From CAZJDM01 sp964544765 (GTDB lineage: Bacteria; Bdellovibrionota_B; Oligoflexia; CAYFLR01): DNA of 54,967 nucleotides. The stretch is taken from positions 1 to 54,967 of the forward strand of contig CAZJDM010000007.1 of assembly GCA_964544765.1 (NCBI GenBank). The letters are read 5' to 3'. Below the pieces are notes generated by a model that worked only from the letters and a program-made list of their open reading frames with translations, was not told where the DNA came from and ran no database searches. A program made the position numbers and the translations under genes. Position 1 is the first letter of the stretch. Every line of letters begins with the position of its first letter. Positions 33,814 through 41,413 of this stretch are shown here, piece by piece.

Positions 33814-34260
33814 TCATTGAACCCATAAAAGCCTGCGATGAGCCCAGGCTTTTTGTCCAAATTCGTGTTGAAGTAAAGCCCACTCACCTCTTATACTCAA
33901 TAACTTAAAGGAGGTATATTTTTCAGCAATGGGCATATTTTTATGTTTGCGGTATTTTTTTCCTGGACCTATTCTTAAATTAGCTTGATTTACTTTGATA
34001 GTAGCGCAAGTACTGTTTTTATTGATCAAAGAGCCATGAATCCAATGAAAATCTCCGTCTACATCGCGTACTTTTACCCATTTGCCAGTCTTTTCAACAC
34101 CACGAAAAGGCATGTTTTTATACACCTGCCATGTCTTTTGGTAGGTTCTACCGGGTCCCTCACGTAAATTTGCACGATGTGAATTAACACATAGAGCATA
34201 AATAGTGTTAGAATGAATTACTAAAAGGAAAATAATAAACAATATTCTGTTATTTGACAT
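33814..34260 (-). CDS. Exported protein with two bacterial SH3 domains
   Basis: 148 residues. A signal peptide (to about residue 22, ending YALC) precedes two SH3b-like repeats, each opening with the same signature: ANLREGPGRTYQ (near 30) and ANLRIGPGKKYR (near 93). The first ends with DGDFHWIHGSLI, the second with FGQKAWAHRRLL. Bacterial SH3 domains bind cell-wall peptides or metal-stabilised partners, so a periplasmic peptidoglycan-related role is likely. AGAGGA lies just before the ATG. A perfect 9-bp hairpin lies inside the last 15 codons and may end transcription. Confidence 0.8.
   Translation of the reverse strand: MSNNRILFIIFLLVIHSNTIYALCVNSHRANLREGPGRTYQKTWQVYKNMPFRGVEKTGKWVKVRDVDGDFHWIHGSLINKNSTCATIKVNQANLRIGPGKKYRKHKNMPIAEKYTSFKLLSIRGEWALLQHEFGQKAWAHRRLLWVQ
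33827..33854. terminator. Bidirectional terminator-like hairpin inside the end of the SH3-protein gene
   Basis: AAAAGCCTG (33827-33835) pairs exactly with CAGGCTTTT (33845-33854) over a 9-base loop. It has a T-run on either strand and so could serve both the minus-strand SH3 gene, whose last codons it occupies, and anything transcribed from the left, such as the ATPase remnant. Confidence 0.55.
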
Positions 34261-34377
34261 ATTATCCTCTGATATCCAATTAAAAATTGTGTGATGAAAT
34301 GTGTATATATATTCATTTTCTCAGAACTTCATTTTTCTTTCAAGTGCTTTATAATTGCAATATGATATAATGCAACA

Positions 34378-35277
34378 GTGAAAACAATGTGGACCGAGAT
34401 TGATAAATCCAAATTATTTAAAATTGTAACTTGTTATTTTTTGGTTACGCAGTTATTTTTTGCTAAGCAACTAGTTGTTGCAAATCAGCTAATATCAATT
34501 GAACAATCTGGAGCAGAAAATAAGATAAAATCTCGATTAAAAGTTGAGAAATTTGATCTTCAAAAATTAAAAGACACTGATTTATTAAAGCAATTTCACT
34601 TAGATTTAACGGAAAATCTAATCTATAAAGCATATCATAAAACCATTATAAGCAGTGTTTTTATGGGATATTGTTATATGCAAATTCTTGCTGTACGCTC
34701 TATAGAAGGTAGGCCTGTAATAAAGTTTCGATTGGAAGCTAATTCTGCTGACTGGTTGTCTTGGTTCTTTGTCCTTAAAGATAAAGTAACGGGTTATTTT
34801 GATATGGAATTTAGTTATCCCTATTATATTAATATTAGTAAAGTGGAAAACAGATATCGTCAATTGAAGGAAATATTATTTGATTATAAAAGTAAGAAAA
34901 TGTTTGAAGAAAGTATTACTAATGGAAAAAGAAAAAGTAATCAATACCCTTTGGATCAAACAATTTATGATCCATATTCAATAATATATCTTATTCGTAG
35001 GTTTGATTTGTATCCAGGTTTAACTATTTATTATCGGGTTTATGCCAGTAGTAAAGATTATTTGTTAAATGCCTCGGTATTATCGAAAGAAGAGGTAGAA
35101 GTGAATAAGACCCGATATAAGACTTTAAAATTGCAGCTAAATACTAAGGTGCAAGGAGCTCTTGCGCAAAGAAAAGGTATTTGGATTTATTTTACAGAAG
35201 ATAAGGCTCACGTCCCGGTTATGATAGAAGCAGATGTCAAAATTGGTAAATTTGTATTGGAATTACAGAAGTTTTGA
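34378..35277 (+). CDS. Exported DUF3108-like protein
   Basis: 299 residues. A hydrophobic segment (FKIVTCYFLVTQLFFAKQLVVA) acts as signal peptide or anchor. The rest fits the DUF3108 layout: a beta-rich domain with EANSADWLSWFFVLKDKVTGYFD, then DPYSIIYLIRRFDLYPG, then a closing pair of strands with GIWIYFTEDKAHVPVMIEADVKIGKFVLEL. This family is found in the periplasm of many Gram-negative bacteria and its function is not known to me. The start is uncertain: GTG at 34378, or ATG three codons later; neither has a clear ribosome site. It is divergent from the SH3-protein gene and stands alone. Confidence 0.7.
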   Translation: MKTMWTEIDKSKLFKIVTCYFLVTQLFFAKQLVVANQLISIEQSGAENKIKSRLKVEKFDLQKLKDTDLLKQFHLDLTENLIYKAYHKTIISSVFMGYCYMQILAVRSIEGRPVIKFRLEANSADWLSWFFVLKDKVTGYFDMEFSYPYYINISKVENRYRQLKEILFDYKSKKMFEESITNGKRKSNQYPLDQTIYDPYSIIYLIRRFDLYPGLTIYYRVYASSKDYLLNASVLSKEEVEVNKTRYKTLKLQLNTKVQGALAQRKGIWIYFTEDKAHVPVMIEADVKIGKFVLELQKF

Positions 35278-35438
35278 TGACAAGTGTGTCAAAAATTTAA
35301 ATCTTCTTTCGATCTCGGTAAAAATATGCAGATTTTAATTTATGGTTCTTATAAAAACCTTCTCGTGCTCATTTGTTAGAAAGAGCTAAATTCTATCGCT
35401 TTTCGGCATGTAAACCCATTTTATTTCAGGAACAATCT

Positions 35439-35978
35439 ATGCAAATAAAAAAATATTTATCGTTTAGGATTATTAGTATTATATTATTTTTTGTGACTAA
35501 CTCTAGTATGCTCTCCAATCAAAGGGTGGGTGATGGTTGTTTTGACTTGAGAAAAAATTCCAGGCGTGGTGATGCAGATTTGGCTGGAGGCGATACCTCA
35601 CAAGTTGGAACTAGAATTGTTAATGGTGTCATATACAACTCATCACGTTTAGTCATTGAAAGATCTGGAGATACAGTCGTATTTACTGCTAAAGGTGATT
35701 TTGATTTTTTAACCTCAAAATATCTTCTCGATTATTACATAAGAAGGGAATGGGACTACTCCGGTATTAAAAAATATCTATTGGACTTTCAAAACGTTAG
35801 TTCAATAGATACCGCTGGTATAGGGGGTTTAATGATGCTTCTTGAAAATGCTGGTAAACAAGGTATTGAGTTTTCAATTACCAATATACCTTTAGAAATA
35901 ATGCCTATCATGCAAATGTTTGTATCTAGTTATGTTCAATCTACTAGGCAAGACCAAAAGCTAATCAAATTGGAGTGA
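35439..35978 (+). CDS. Exported STAS-domain protein
   Basis: 179 residues from ATG 35439, which has CAGGAA 7 bases upstream; longer in-frame starts lack a ribosome site. Residues 1-26 form a signal peptide (ISIILFFVTNSSMLS). After a polar linker, residues about 72-170 resemble a STAS/anti-anti-sigma domain: strand VVFTAKGDFDF, then KYLLDFQNVSSIDTAGIGGL, where the SpoIIAA phosphorylation position is Thr125, then LLENAGKQGIEFSITNI. STAS domains normally work in the cytoplasm, so one behind a signal peptide is unusual. It may serve in a periplasmic lipid-binding or trafficking role like MlaB-type domains, or the hydrophobic segment may be an inner-membrane anchor. Confidence 0.7.
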   Translation: MQIKKYLSFRIISIILFFVTNSSMLSNQRVGDGCFDLRKNSRRGDADLAGGDTSQVGTRIVNGVIYNSSRLVIERSGDTVVFTAKGDFDFLTSKYLLDYYIRREWDYSGIKKYLLDFQNVSSIDTAGIGGLMMLLENAGKQGIEFSITNIPLEIMPIMQMFVSSYVQSTRQDQKLIKLE

Positions 35979-36071
35979 TTTTACTTAAATAAGTACACAG
36001 TTTAAGATTAGAGTTATTTAATCTTCTTTTAATCTGCTGTTAACCTTGCTAAGGTAAGATGATATTTAGAG

Positions 36072-36094
36072 CCTGAGAAAAGAGTAGTCTCAGG
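36072..36094 (+). promoter_or_regulatory. Hairpin in the region upstream of the HtrA protease gene
   Basis: CCTGAGA (36072-36078) pairs with TCTCAGG (36088-36094) over 9 bases, followed by GGGG. It is 80 bases before the protease ATG. With no T-run it is not a normal terminator; an operator or leader structure is possible. Confidence 0.3.
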
Positions 36095-36173
36095 GGGGTA
36101 ATTTACTGAATAAGGTAAGATAATTTTTAAAAAATAAAGAGTTATTAAATATGTTTTTTGGAGGTAAAAGAAG

Positions 36174-37640
36174 ATGTTTCGTACCAGTAAGTCTTCAAAG
36201 ATGGTTATTCTAACCGTATTTATTTTCTTTGTACTTTACACTATAAATAGTGAAGCTAAGTCGAATTATAAAATTCCCTATGGATCCGCCCGAAGTGAAT
36301 TAGATAATGATGCTGTAAGGTATTTGAAAAAGCAGGAAGAGGCTTTTAGGGCCATTATTAAGAAAGCCAGCCCCGCGGTAGTATTTATTAGTATATCTAA
36401 GTCTATTTCAGTTCCTGATTATCCCTTTTTAGATCCTTTTGAGGAGTTCTTTTTTGGTTTTAGAAATCACAGAAGACATCGTAGAGCTCCTCAGAAAAAA
36501 TATGAGCAAAAGGGGGTAGGGTCAGGTTTTGTGATCGATTCTAAGAAGGGATATATTATTACCAATAATCATGTGGTGGGTGAAGCAGATACTATTACGG
36601 TTAAAACTCATGCTGGAAAGACTTATAATGCTAAAGTAATAGGTACTGATGCCAACACTGATATCGCTATTATACAAGCTAAAGACTTACCTTCTTCATT
36701 GGGGCAGATTTATTTTGCTGACTCTAATAAAATTGCGGTGGGTGACTGGGCCATTGCCATTGGCGCTCCACATGGATTGGCTCAATCTATCACTAGAGGA
36801 ATTGTAAGCGCAAAAGGTCGGGGAAGCCTAAATTTAACCGGTTATGGTGATTTTATTCAAACTGATGCCGCTATCAACCCCGGTAATAGTGGCGGTCCAT
36901 TATTAAATTCAAGTGGAAACGCGATTGGTATGAATACGGCTATATTTTCTAAAAGTGGTGGCAGTCAAGGAATTGGCTTTGCTATCCCGGCTAATATTTT
37001 ACGAAATGTCGCTGAAAAGCTAATCAATGACGGTAAGGTACAGCGAGCTTATTTAGGTGTTGGAATCCAGGATTTGGACCAGGAACTAGCCAGAAAGCTT
37101 GATTTAAAAATTACCAAGGGTGTTTTAATTACAAGTGTTGAAGAGGGTACTCCAGCGGATGATGCGGGACTTAGAGCCGAAGATGTTATTGTAGAGGTAG
37201 AAGGTAAAGAGATATCTGGAGCGGATCAATTACGCTATGTGATAGGCTTGTCTCCTCTAGATAAAAAAGTAAATATAGTCTTTTACAGAAATGGCAGAAA
37301 AAAGAACGTAAAAGTATACCTTACTCCATATTCAAGTGGAGAAGGGCGAGATAAATTGGGTTCTACTCAAGGTGGTTGGGGTATGTCTTTAAAAGAAAAC
37401 TCTAGAAAGTTACGAAGAGAATTCGATTTAAATATTCATGGAGGATTGGTGGTAACAAAAGTAGAGTATGGATCTGCTGCCTATAAAGCTGGTATTAAGG
37501 AAGGAGATGTTATTATTGCTGTTGAAAGAAAGGAAGTCGGCTCTGTTCGATCTTTTCGTAAATTAGTCAAAAAGAAAGATAAGATTTTACTTCGCGTTGC
37601 TCGGGGTAATTATCATCTCTTTTTTGTGTTAACTAAATAA
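36174..37640 (+). CDS. HtrA/DegP-family periplasmic serine protease
   Basis: 488 residues. A signal peptide (VILTVFIFFVLYTINSEA) precedes a trypsin-like domain with the full triad: His133 in TNNHVV, Asp163 in NTDIAII and Ser239 in NPGNSGGPL. Two PDZ domains follow, about 280-370 (RAYLGVGIQDLD, then GTPADDAGLRAEDVI) and about 395-488 (GGLVVTKVEYGSAAYKAGIKEGDVI). The LA-loop region between residues 80 and 108 is charged and Phe/Arg-rich. DegP-type enzymes degrade or refold damaged envelope proteins and often form cages. GGAGG lies upstream of the ATG. It appears monocistronic; a palindromic element (copy B) follows the stop. Confidence 0.95.
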   Translation: MFRTSKSSKMVILTVFIFFVLYTINSEAKSNYKIPYGSARSELDNDAVRYLKKQEEAFRAIIKKASPAVVFISISKSISVPDYPFLDPFEEFFFGFRNHRRHRRAPQKKYEQKGVGSGFVIDSKKGYIITNNHVVGEADTITVKTHAGKTYNAKVIGTDANTDIAIIQAKDLPSSLGQIYFADSNKIAVGDWAIAIGAPHGLAQSITRGIVSAKGRGSLNLTGYGDFIQTDAAINPGNSGGPLLNSSGNAIGMNTAIFSKSGGSQGIGFAIPANILRNVAEKLINDGKVQRAYLGVGIQDLDQELARKLDLKITKGVLITSVEEGTPADDAGLRAEDVIVEVEGKEISGADQLRYVIGLSPLDKKVNIVFYRNGRKKNVKVYLTPYSSGEGRDKLGSTQGGWGMSLKENSRKLRREFDLNIHGGLVVTKVEYGSAAYKAGIKEGDVIIAVERKEVGSVRSFRKLVKKKDKILLRVARGNYHLFFVLTK

Positions 37641-37650
37641 AGAATAATTT

Positions 37651-37683
37651 GTTGCGTTGAAAAAGCCAATTTTGGTGTTGACT
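37651..37683. repeat. Short intergenic element, copy B
   Basis: Lies between the convergent HtrA and HepT genes. It reads GTTGCGTTGAAAAAGCCAAT and then TTTGGTGTTGAC, aligning with copies A (reverse strand) and C. The inner CCAA/TTGG can pair. Possible bidirectional terminator or remnant of a short dispersed repeat. Confidence 0.45.
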
Positions 37684-37708
37684 TTATCGAAAATTCCTCG
37701 TCTAACTG

Positions 37709-38053
37709 TCAAAAAGTATCTTCGATGTCTTTTAGAATTTTGTCAAGTTCTCTAGTTGCAGTTTGAAAAATAACTTCTTCATCTATATCAAAATATCCAT
37801 GGATTAACCTATTTCTTATTGCGATCATTTCATTCCAGGGGATATGAGTAGTTTTTTCTTTTGTGTCTTCGCTAATCTTGCTAGCGGCTTCACCAATGAT
37901 TTCTATTTCTTTGGTAATAGCAAGAACTAGTTTCCTATCTTTTTTGAAACTTTCTAGGTTAATTCCTTTTAAGAAACTATTAATTTCCTTAATGGCTTTG
38001 ATAATATGAGATATTCTGAATGTATCTTTAGTAGATTTATTTTGCTTTCTCAT
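37709..38053 (-). CDS. hepT: HepT-like toxin (DUF86 family, HEPN domain)
   Basis: 114 residues from ATG 38053, with GAGGT 6 bases upstream; a longer frame starting four codons earlier would bury that site. The all-helical HEPN fold is marked by the RX4HXY motif R80-NRLI-H85-G-Y87, the nuclease/AMPylation-target site of HepT toxins. ITKEIEIIGEAASKIS is the usual helix 2. It overlaps the antitoxin gene by 17 bases and follows it, as in MntA-HepT systems, in which the nucleotidyltransferase antitoxin AMPylates the tyrosine of the RX4HXY motif. The motif is intact, so the toxin should be functional. Confidence 0.88.
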   Translation of the reverse strand: MRKQNKSTKDTFRISHIIKAIKEINSFLKGINLESFKKDRKLVLAITKEIEIIGEAASKISEDTKEKTTHIPWNEMIAIRNRLIHGYFDIDEEVIFQTATRELDKILKDIEDTF

Positions 38054-38513
38054 AGAATACCTCAAGATCAGAGCTTATACTTTTAAAAATCTCAGGGGCT
38101 ATTTCTTGTTTTGTTCTTAGATCAATATTTTTGTATGAGAATATTGATCTAAGTTCATCTTGCATTCGCACGATTTCAAATAATCCCGGTGATTGTATAA
38201 ATTCAACCAATAGGTCAATGTCGCTTTTAAAAATTTTAAAATTACCTGTTACTATAGAACCGAATAAAGATAATTTTAGAATATTAAATTTTTCACAAAA
38301 GACTTCGATTTCTTTTTTAGATACAGGATAAGGTAGCCCCCTAGTTTTTTTGCCGATAAATTTTATCTGCGAATCAAGCATTTTTTCAATAGTCTCACTT
38401 TTTGATAAATTGGATTTTAACGCTAATTGATTAATCTCATGAAGTAGTTCAGAATCTATGGTAAGAGAAGTTCTTATTTTTTTCTCTTTGCCTTTTCTGG
38501 GTCTACCTCTCAT
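38037..38513 (-). CDS. MNT nucleotidyltransferase antitoxin fused to a ribbon-helix-helix domain
   Basis: 158 residues from ATG 38513. Residues 1-50 look like a ribbon-helix-helix DNA-binding domain: basic lead GRPRKGKEKK, strand IRTSLTI, then two helices (ELLHEINQLALKSN, SKSETIEKMLDSQI). Residues about 60-158 are a minimal nucleotidyltransferase with G85-S86 and D98-I-D100 (SLFGSIVTGNF, SDIDLLVEF) and a third Asp in NIDLRTK. In MntA this domain AMPylates HepT. Frames extending to 38579 run through a consensus promoter and are rejected; GGAA precedes the chosen ATG. The added DNA-binding domain, with the palindrome over the promoter, indicates autorepression by the antitoxin itself. Confidence 0.85.
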   Translation of the reverse strand: MRGRPRKGKEKKIRTSLTIDSELLHEINQLALKSNLSKSETIEKMLDSQIKFIGKKTRGLPYPVSKKEIEVFCEKFNILKLSLFGSIVTGNFKIFKSDIDLLVEFIQSPGLFEIVRMQDELRSIFSYKNIDLRTKQEIAPEIFKSISSDLEVFYEKAK

Positions 38514-38533
38514 AATTATTCCAATTAAAATAT

Positions 38534-38574
38534 AAATAGGTATTACTTTAATTATATTATAGTAATACCTATTT
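38534..38574. promoter_or_regulatory. 14-bp perfect palindrome (probable operator) over the toxin-antitoxin promoter
   Basis: AAATAGGTATTACT (38534-38547) and its exact inverse (38561-38574) are spaced by 13 bases. The right arm fills most of the spacer between the -35 and -10 boxes, and the left arm covers the expected transcription start. A dimer or tetramer of the ribbon-helix-helix antitoxin bound here would block the promoter. Confidence 0.75.
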
Positions 38575-38579
38575 GTCAA
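38551..38579 (-). promoter_or_regulatory. Consensus sigma-70 promoter of the hepT operon
   Basis: On the minus strand TTGACA (38579-38574) and TATAAT (38556-38551) both match consensus exactly, with the ideal 17-base spacer. The expected start is near 38544, about 30 bases before the antitoxin ATG. Confidence 0.85.
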
Positions 38580-38785
38580 TTTTTAATTTAGATATGTAAA
38601 TATAAACCTCATAAGATAACTAATTAAAAACCATATAATTTCAAGGTATTAATTCTCATTTTGAAAAAAAGTGTCAATATTTTCATATTTCGATTGACTG
38701 GCCGGCCAATTATTGCTACTTGCAAAAACTAACATTACGAAAAATTAAAAACCTTTTTTTCAACCTTAACAGGGAGTGCTGTATT

Positions 38786-39637
38786 ATGAAGAAAACAGTC
38801 TTGTTATTGGTGATCTTCCTCAGTTATCTGTTAGCTATGCAGATGTCCTGGAACGCTGTGGCATCTTCGGATGACGATGATGACGATGATGAGGATGACA
38901 CTACAATGGAAGTGAGTGACAGAGATAAGACAGAAGGTGTCATCACAGATTGGGAAATCCCCGATTATGAGATGAGTGTGTCAGCAGAGTTGGATTTGTC
39001 CTACTCAGAAGCAAAAGAAAAAGTGAAGAACGGATTAGCAGGGTTGCTTAAAAACTATCCCTTTATTGCCACTGCCAAAGTTATGGCTCAAGTTCCTGAT
39101 AATAAAATGTCCGAACATGGTATGGGCGGTCATACAAGTTCTAGAATGAGTAGTCATTCTGGTCATGGTATGGGTGATACCAAGGAAATGGTTGAGACAA
39201 AACATAATCGATTTGTAAAAATCCGGTTTACCAAACAAAACATTCTTCCTGAAAGTCTGTTTATGATCAAACAGAAACTCAAGGATTGTTCCAAGAGTGA
39301 GGAGGAATACTGTTATGGTGATGGATTAACAATGACCATAACTGGACCGATTAGGGTTTATGGTCCTAAGTTGATACGTATATCACCGAATGAAATAAAT
39401 CCCAATGACTTGTTATCTTCGGTCGAGTTGACCATTAAGGTTGAGCCAGATAGCTATGATGATCATGATGAATCGGATATTTCAATCAAACTAAATTTAA
39501 AAAATGATCGTTATAACAACTTTTTGCAAGGCTTAGTGCGTAAGAAAGTCTTAAAAACCATTCCATCCAAAAGTGGGATTAGAAAGGCTTTTCAGACCGT
39601 AACCAAGCAAGCGATAAAATCATTTTTTGTTAAATAA
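38786..39637 (+). CDS. Exported acidic, Met/His-rich protein of unknown function
   Basis: 283 residues from ATG 38786, with AGGGAG 9-10 bases upstream; in-frame starts further left have no such site. A signal peptide (VLLLVIFLSYLLAMQMSWNAVASS) is followed by ten consecutive acidic residues (seven Asp, Glu, two Asp). A Met/His/Gly/Ser-rich insertion at about 110-138 (KMSEHGMGGHTSSRMSSHSG and then HGMGD) could bind copper, nickel or zinc. The remainder looks like a mixed alpha/beta domain with two cysteines (LKDCSKSEEEYCYG). I do not recognise the family. It is the first gene of an operon with two subtilase-like lipoproteins (12 bases to the next ATG), which suggests a shared task such as being their substrate, inhibitor or partner (inference). 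Confidence 0.65.
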   Translation: MKKTVLLLVIFLSYLLAMQMSWNAVASSDDDDDDDEDDTTMEVSDRDKTEGVITDWEIPDYEMSVSAELDLSYSEAKEKVKNGLAGLLKNYPFIATAKVMAQVPDNKMSEHGMGGHTSSRMSSHSGHGMGDTKEMVETKHNRFVKIRFTKQNILPESLFMIKQKLKDCSKSEEEYCYGDGLTMTITGPIRVYGPKLIRISPNEINPNDLLSSVELTIKVEPDSYDDHDESDISIKLNLKNDRYNNFLQGLVRKKVLKTIPSKSGIRKAFQTVTKQAIKSFFVK

Positions 39638-39649
39638 GTGGAGAAATTT

Positions 39650-41413
39650 ATGAAGAAATTATTGTTTTACGCTGATTTGATTATCGTAGCATCTTTGATA
39701 ACAAGCTGTACTCAATGGTTCCATAGAGAGAGTAAAGACGATCCTACTGTTATTAAAGGTAGAGTTATTTTGCAAACAAGCAATATGGCCCTAATATCAA
39801 AATTAGAACATGATCGGCGTTATACTGTCACTACAGTTGATAAAGAAACAAATGTATATCTTTTATCAGGACCCTTAGTTGCTGGTAATGAGGAGCGAAT
39901 TATAAAAGAATTACAAAGAAATCCGACCGTGGAATTCGCTGAAAATGATCATGTTGTAAGTATAGATATGATTCGTGAACCTAAAGATCGTAAATGGTTT
40001 GATTTATGGGGTTTGAAAAATATTGGTCAAGATTCTCCCGATGGAACTGAAGGCAGGAAAGGAGCAGATATTGATGTAATGAGAGCTTGGGATATTACAA
40101 CTGGAAGTAAAGATGTTGTTGTAGCTGTAATAGACACAGGTATTGATCACACCCATCCTGATTTGAAAGACAATATCTGGATAAATAGGAAAGAAATTCC
40201 CGAAAATGGTATTGATGAAGATGAAAATGGTTATCCTGATGACGTTCGAGGCTGGAATTTTTTAACTGATAAACAAGAGAAATTATATCATGGCCAATTA
40301 GGTAGTCCAGATCCGATGGATGATAACGGTCATGGTACCCATTGCGCGGGAACGGTTGGAGCTGTTGGAAATAATGGGATCGGTGTGGTTGGAGTTAACT
40401 GGAAAGTACAATTAATGCCGATAAAAATTCTCAATAAATTTGGATCGGGATCGCTGATCAATATGTATAGGGGGATTTTATACGCCGCTCGCAATAAGGT
40501 CGATATTATAAGCGCTAGTTTTGGTATGTCATTCAAATCCGAGTTGATAGAAAAGGCAGTTCAAGTTACTAAGGAGAACGGAATATTATTTGTGGCTGCT
40601 GGGGGAAATGACGGTAAGAATAATGATTTTGAGGAGAATAACCATTATCCATCTGATTATGATACTGATACTATCTTAAGTGTTGCCGCAACAAATCCTC
40701 ATGATCGACTAGCGACTTTTAGCAATTATGGTTATGAAAAGTGTGATATTGCTGCACCTGGAGTGGGTATCCTCAGTACCATTCCCGTTAATAAGAATCC
40801 CAAGGATCCATATGCGTCTTATTCAGGAACATCAATGGCAACTCCTCATGTTGCAGGTGCAGCAGCTCTAGTATTAGCGGCTAATCCTGATTTAAAAGGA
40901 AAACCTCTAGAGTTGAAAACGAGACTCATGGCCAATGTTGATAAACTACCTAATCTAATAAGTAGAGTAGGTAGTGGAGGTAGACTCAATGTTTATAAAG
41001 CGATAAAGAATGAAGCTCAAAAACCTTTAAATTCTTTCGCCTGGATCGAAAAGCCTTATGAATTAGCTACACCCAGAAGACCTGAAGAAAAAATTAGTAC
41101 TAATTATAAAATATATCAAGAAGGAGCTGAATATATCCAAATACATTTAGCTTCTTCTATCATTGATGATGTATTCGATATTGCTAGAATTTTCGATGGT
41201 AATTATAACCTGATAACTGATGTTCCCAACTTTAAGATAGACTATTGGCTGCCACCAATTAAAGGTGATACGGCTTATTTAAAATTCGGTAATGCCTTGG
41301 TAAAGATGGTAGAAGGGGATGATGAATCCAAACCTTTTGCTAATTTTACATCCGATGGCGTTGTAATTGATAAAATACGTTATGTAAAAGGAGGATCCGA
41401 TGAAACTATGTAA
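39650..41413 (+). CDS. Subtilisin-family (S8) serine protease, lipoprotein
   Basis: 587 residues from ATG 39650, with GGAG 6-7 bases before. The signal ends in the lipobox ITSC (Cys20), so the enzyme is lipid-anchored. An I9-like inhibitor propeptide covers about 35-105 (VIKGRVILQTS to VEFAENDHVVSID). The catalytic triad is complete: Asp162 in VAVIDTGIDHTHPDL, His228 in NGHGTHCAG and Ser395 in YSGTSMATPHVAG, with oxyanion Asn320 in AAGGNDG. An Asp/Gly-rich insertion (NGIDEDENGYPDD) after the Asp region may bind calcium. About 120 extra residues follow the catalytic domain. The downstream gene, overlapping by 14 bases, encodes a catalytically dead relative. Confidence 0.92.
   Translation: MKKLLFYADLIIVASLITSCTQWFHRESKDDPTVIKGRVILQTSNMALISKLEHDRRYTVTTVDKETNVYLLSGPLVAGNEERIIKELQRNPTVEFAENDHVVSIDMIREPKDRKWFDLWGLKNIGQDSPDGTEGRKGADIDVMRAWDITTGSKDVVVAVIDTGIDHTHPDLKDNIWINRKEIPENGIDEDENGYPDDVRGWNFLTDKQEKLYHGQLGSPDPMDDNGHGTHCAGTVGAVGNNGIGVVGVNWKVQLMPIKILNKFGSGSLINMYRGILYAARNKVDIISASFGMSFKSELIEKAVQVTKENGILFVAAGGNDGKNNDFEENNHYPSDYDTDTILSVAATNPHDRLATFSNYGYEKCDIAAPGVGILSTIPVNKNPKDPYASYSGTSMATPHVAGAAALVLAANPDLKGKPLELKTRLMANVDKLPNLISRVGSGGRLNVYKAIKNEAQKPLNSFAWIEKPYELATPRRPEEKISTNYKIYQEGAEYIQIHLASSIIDDVFDIARIFDGNYNLITDVPNFKIDYWLPPIKGDTAYLKFGNALVKMVEGDDESKPFANFTSDGVVIDKIRYVKGGSDETM

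Noticed and set aside
38514..38579. Longer antitoxin start at 38579
   Set aside because: That stretch contains the perfect promoter and palindrome, so it should be untranslated.
38692..38720. Possible promoter TTGACT followed by a TGGCCGGCCA palindrome before the Met/His-rich protein gene
   Set aside because: The -35 box is acceptable, but the -10 partner at the right spacing (TACTTG) is poor, so it is not listed as a feature.
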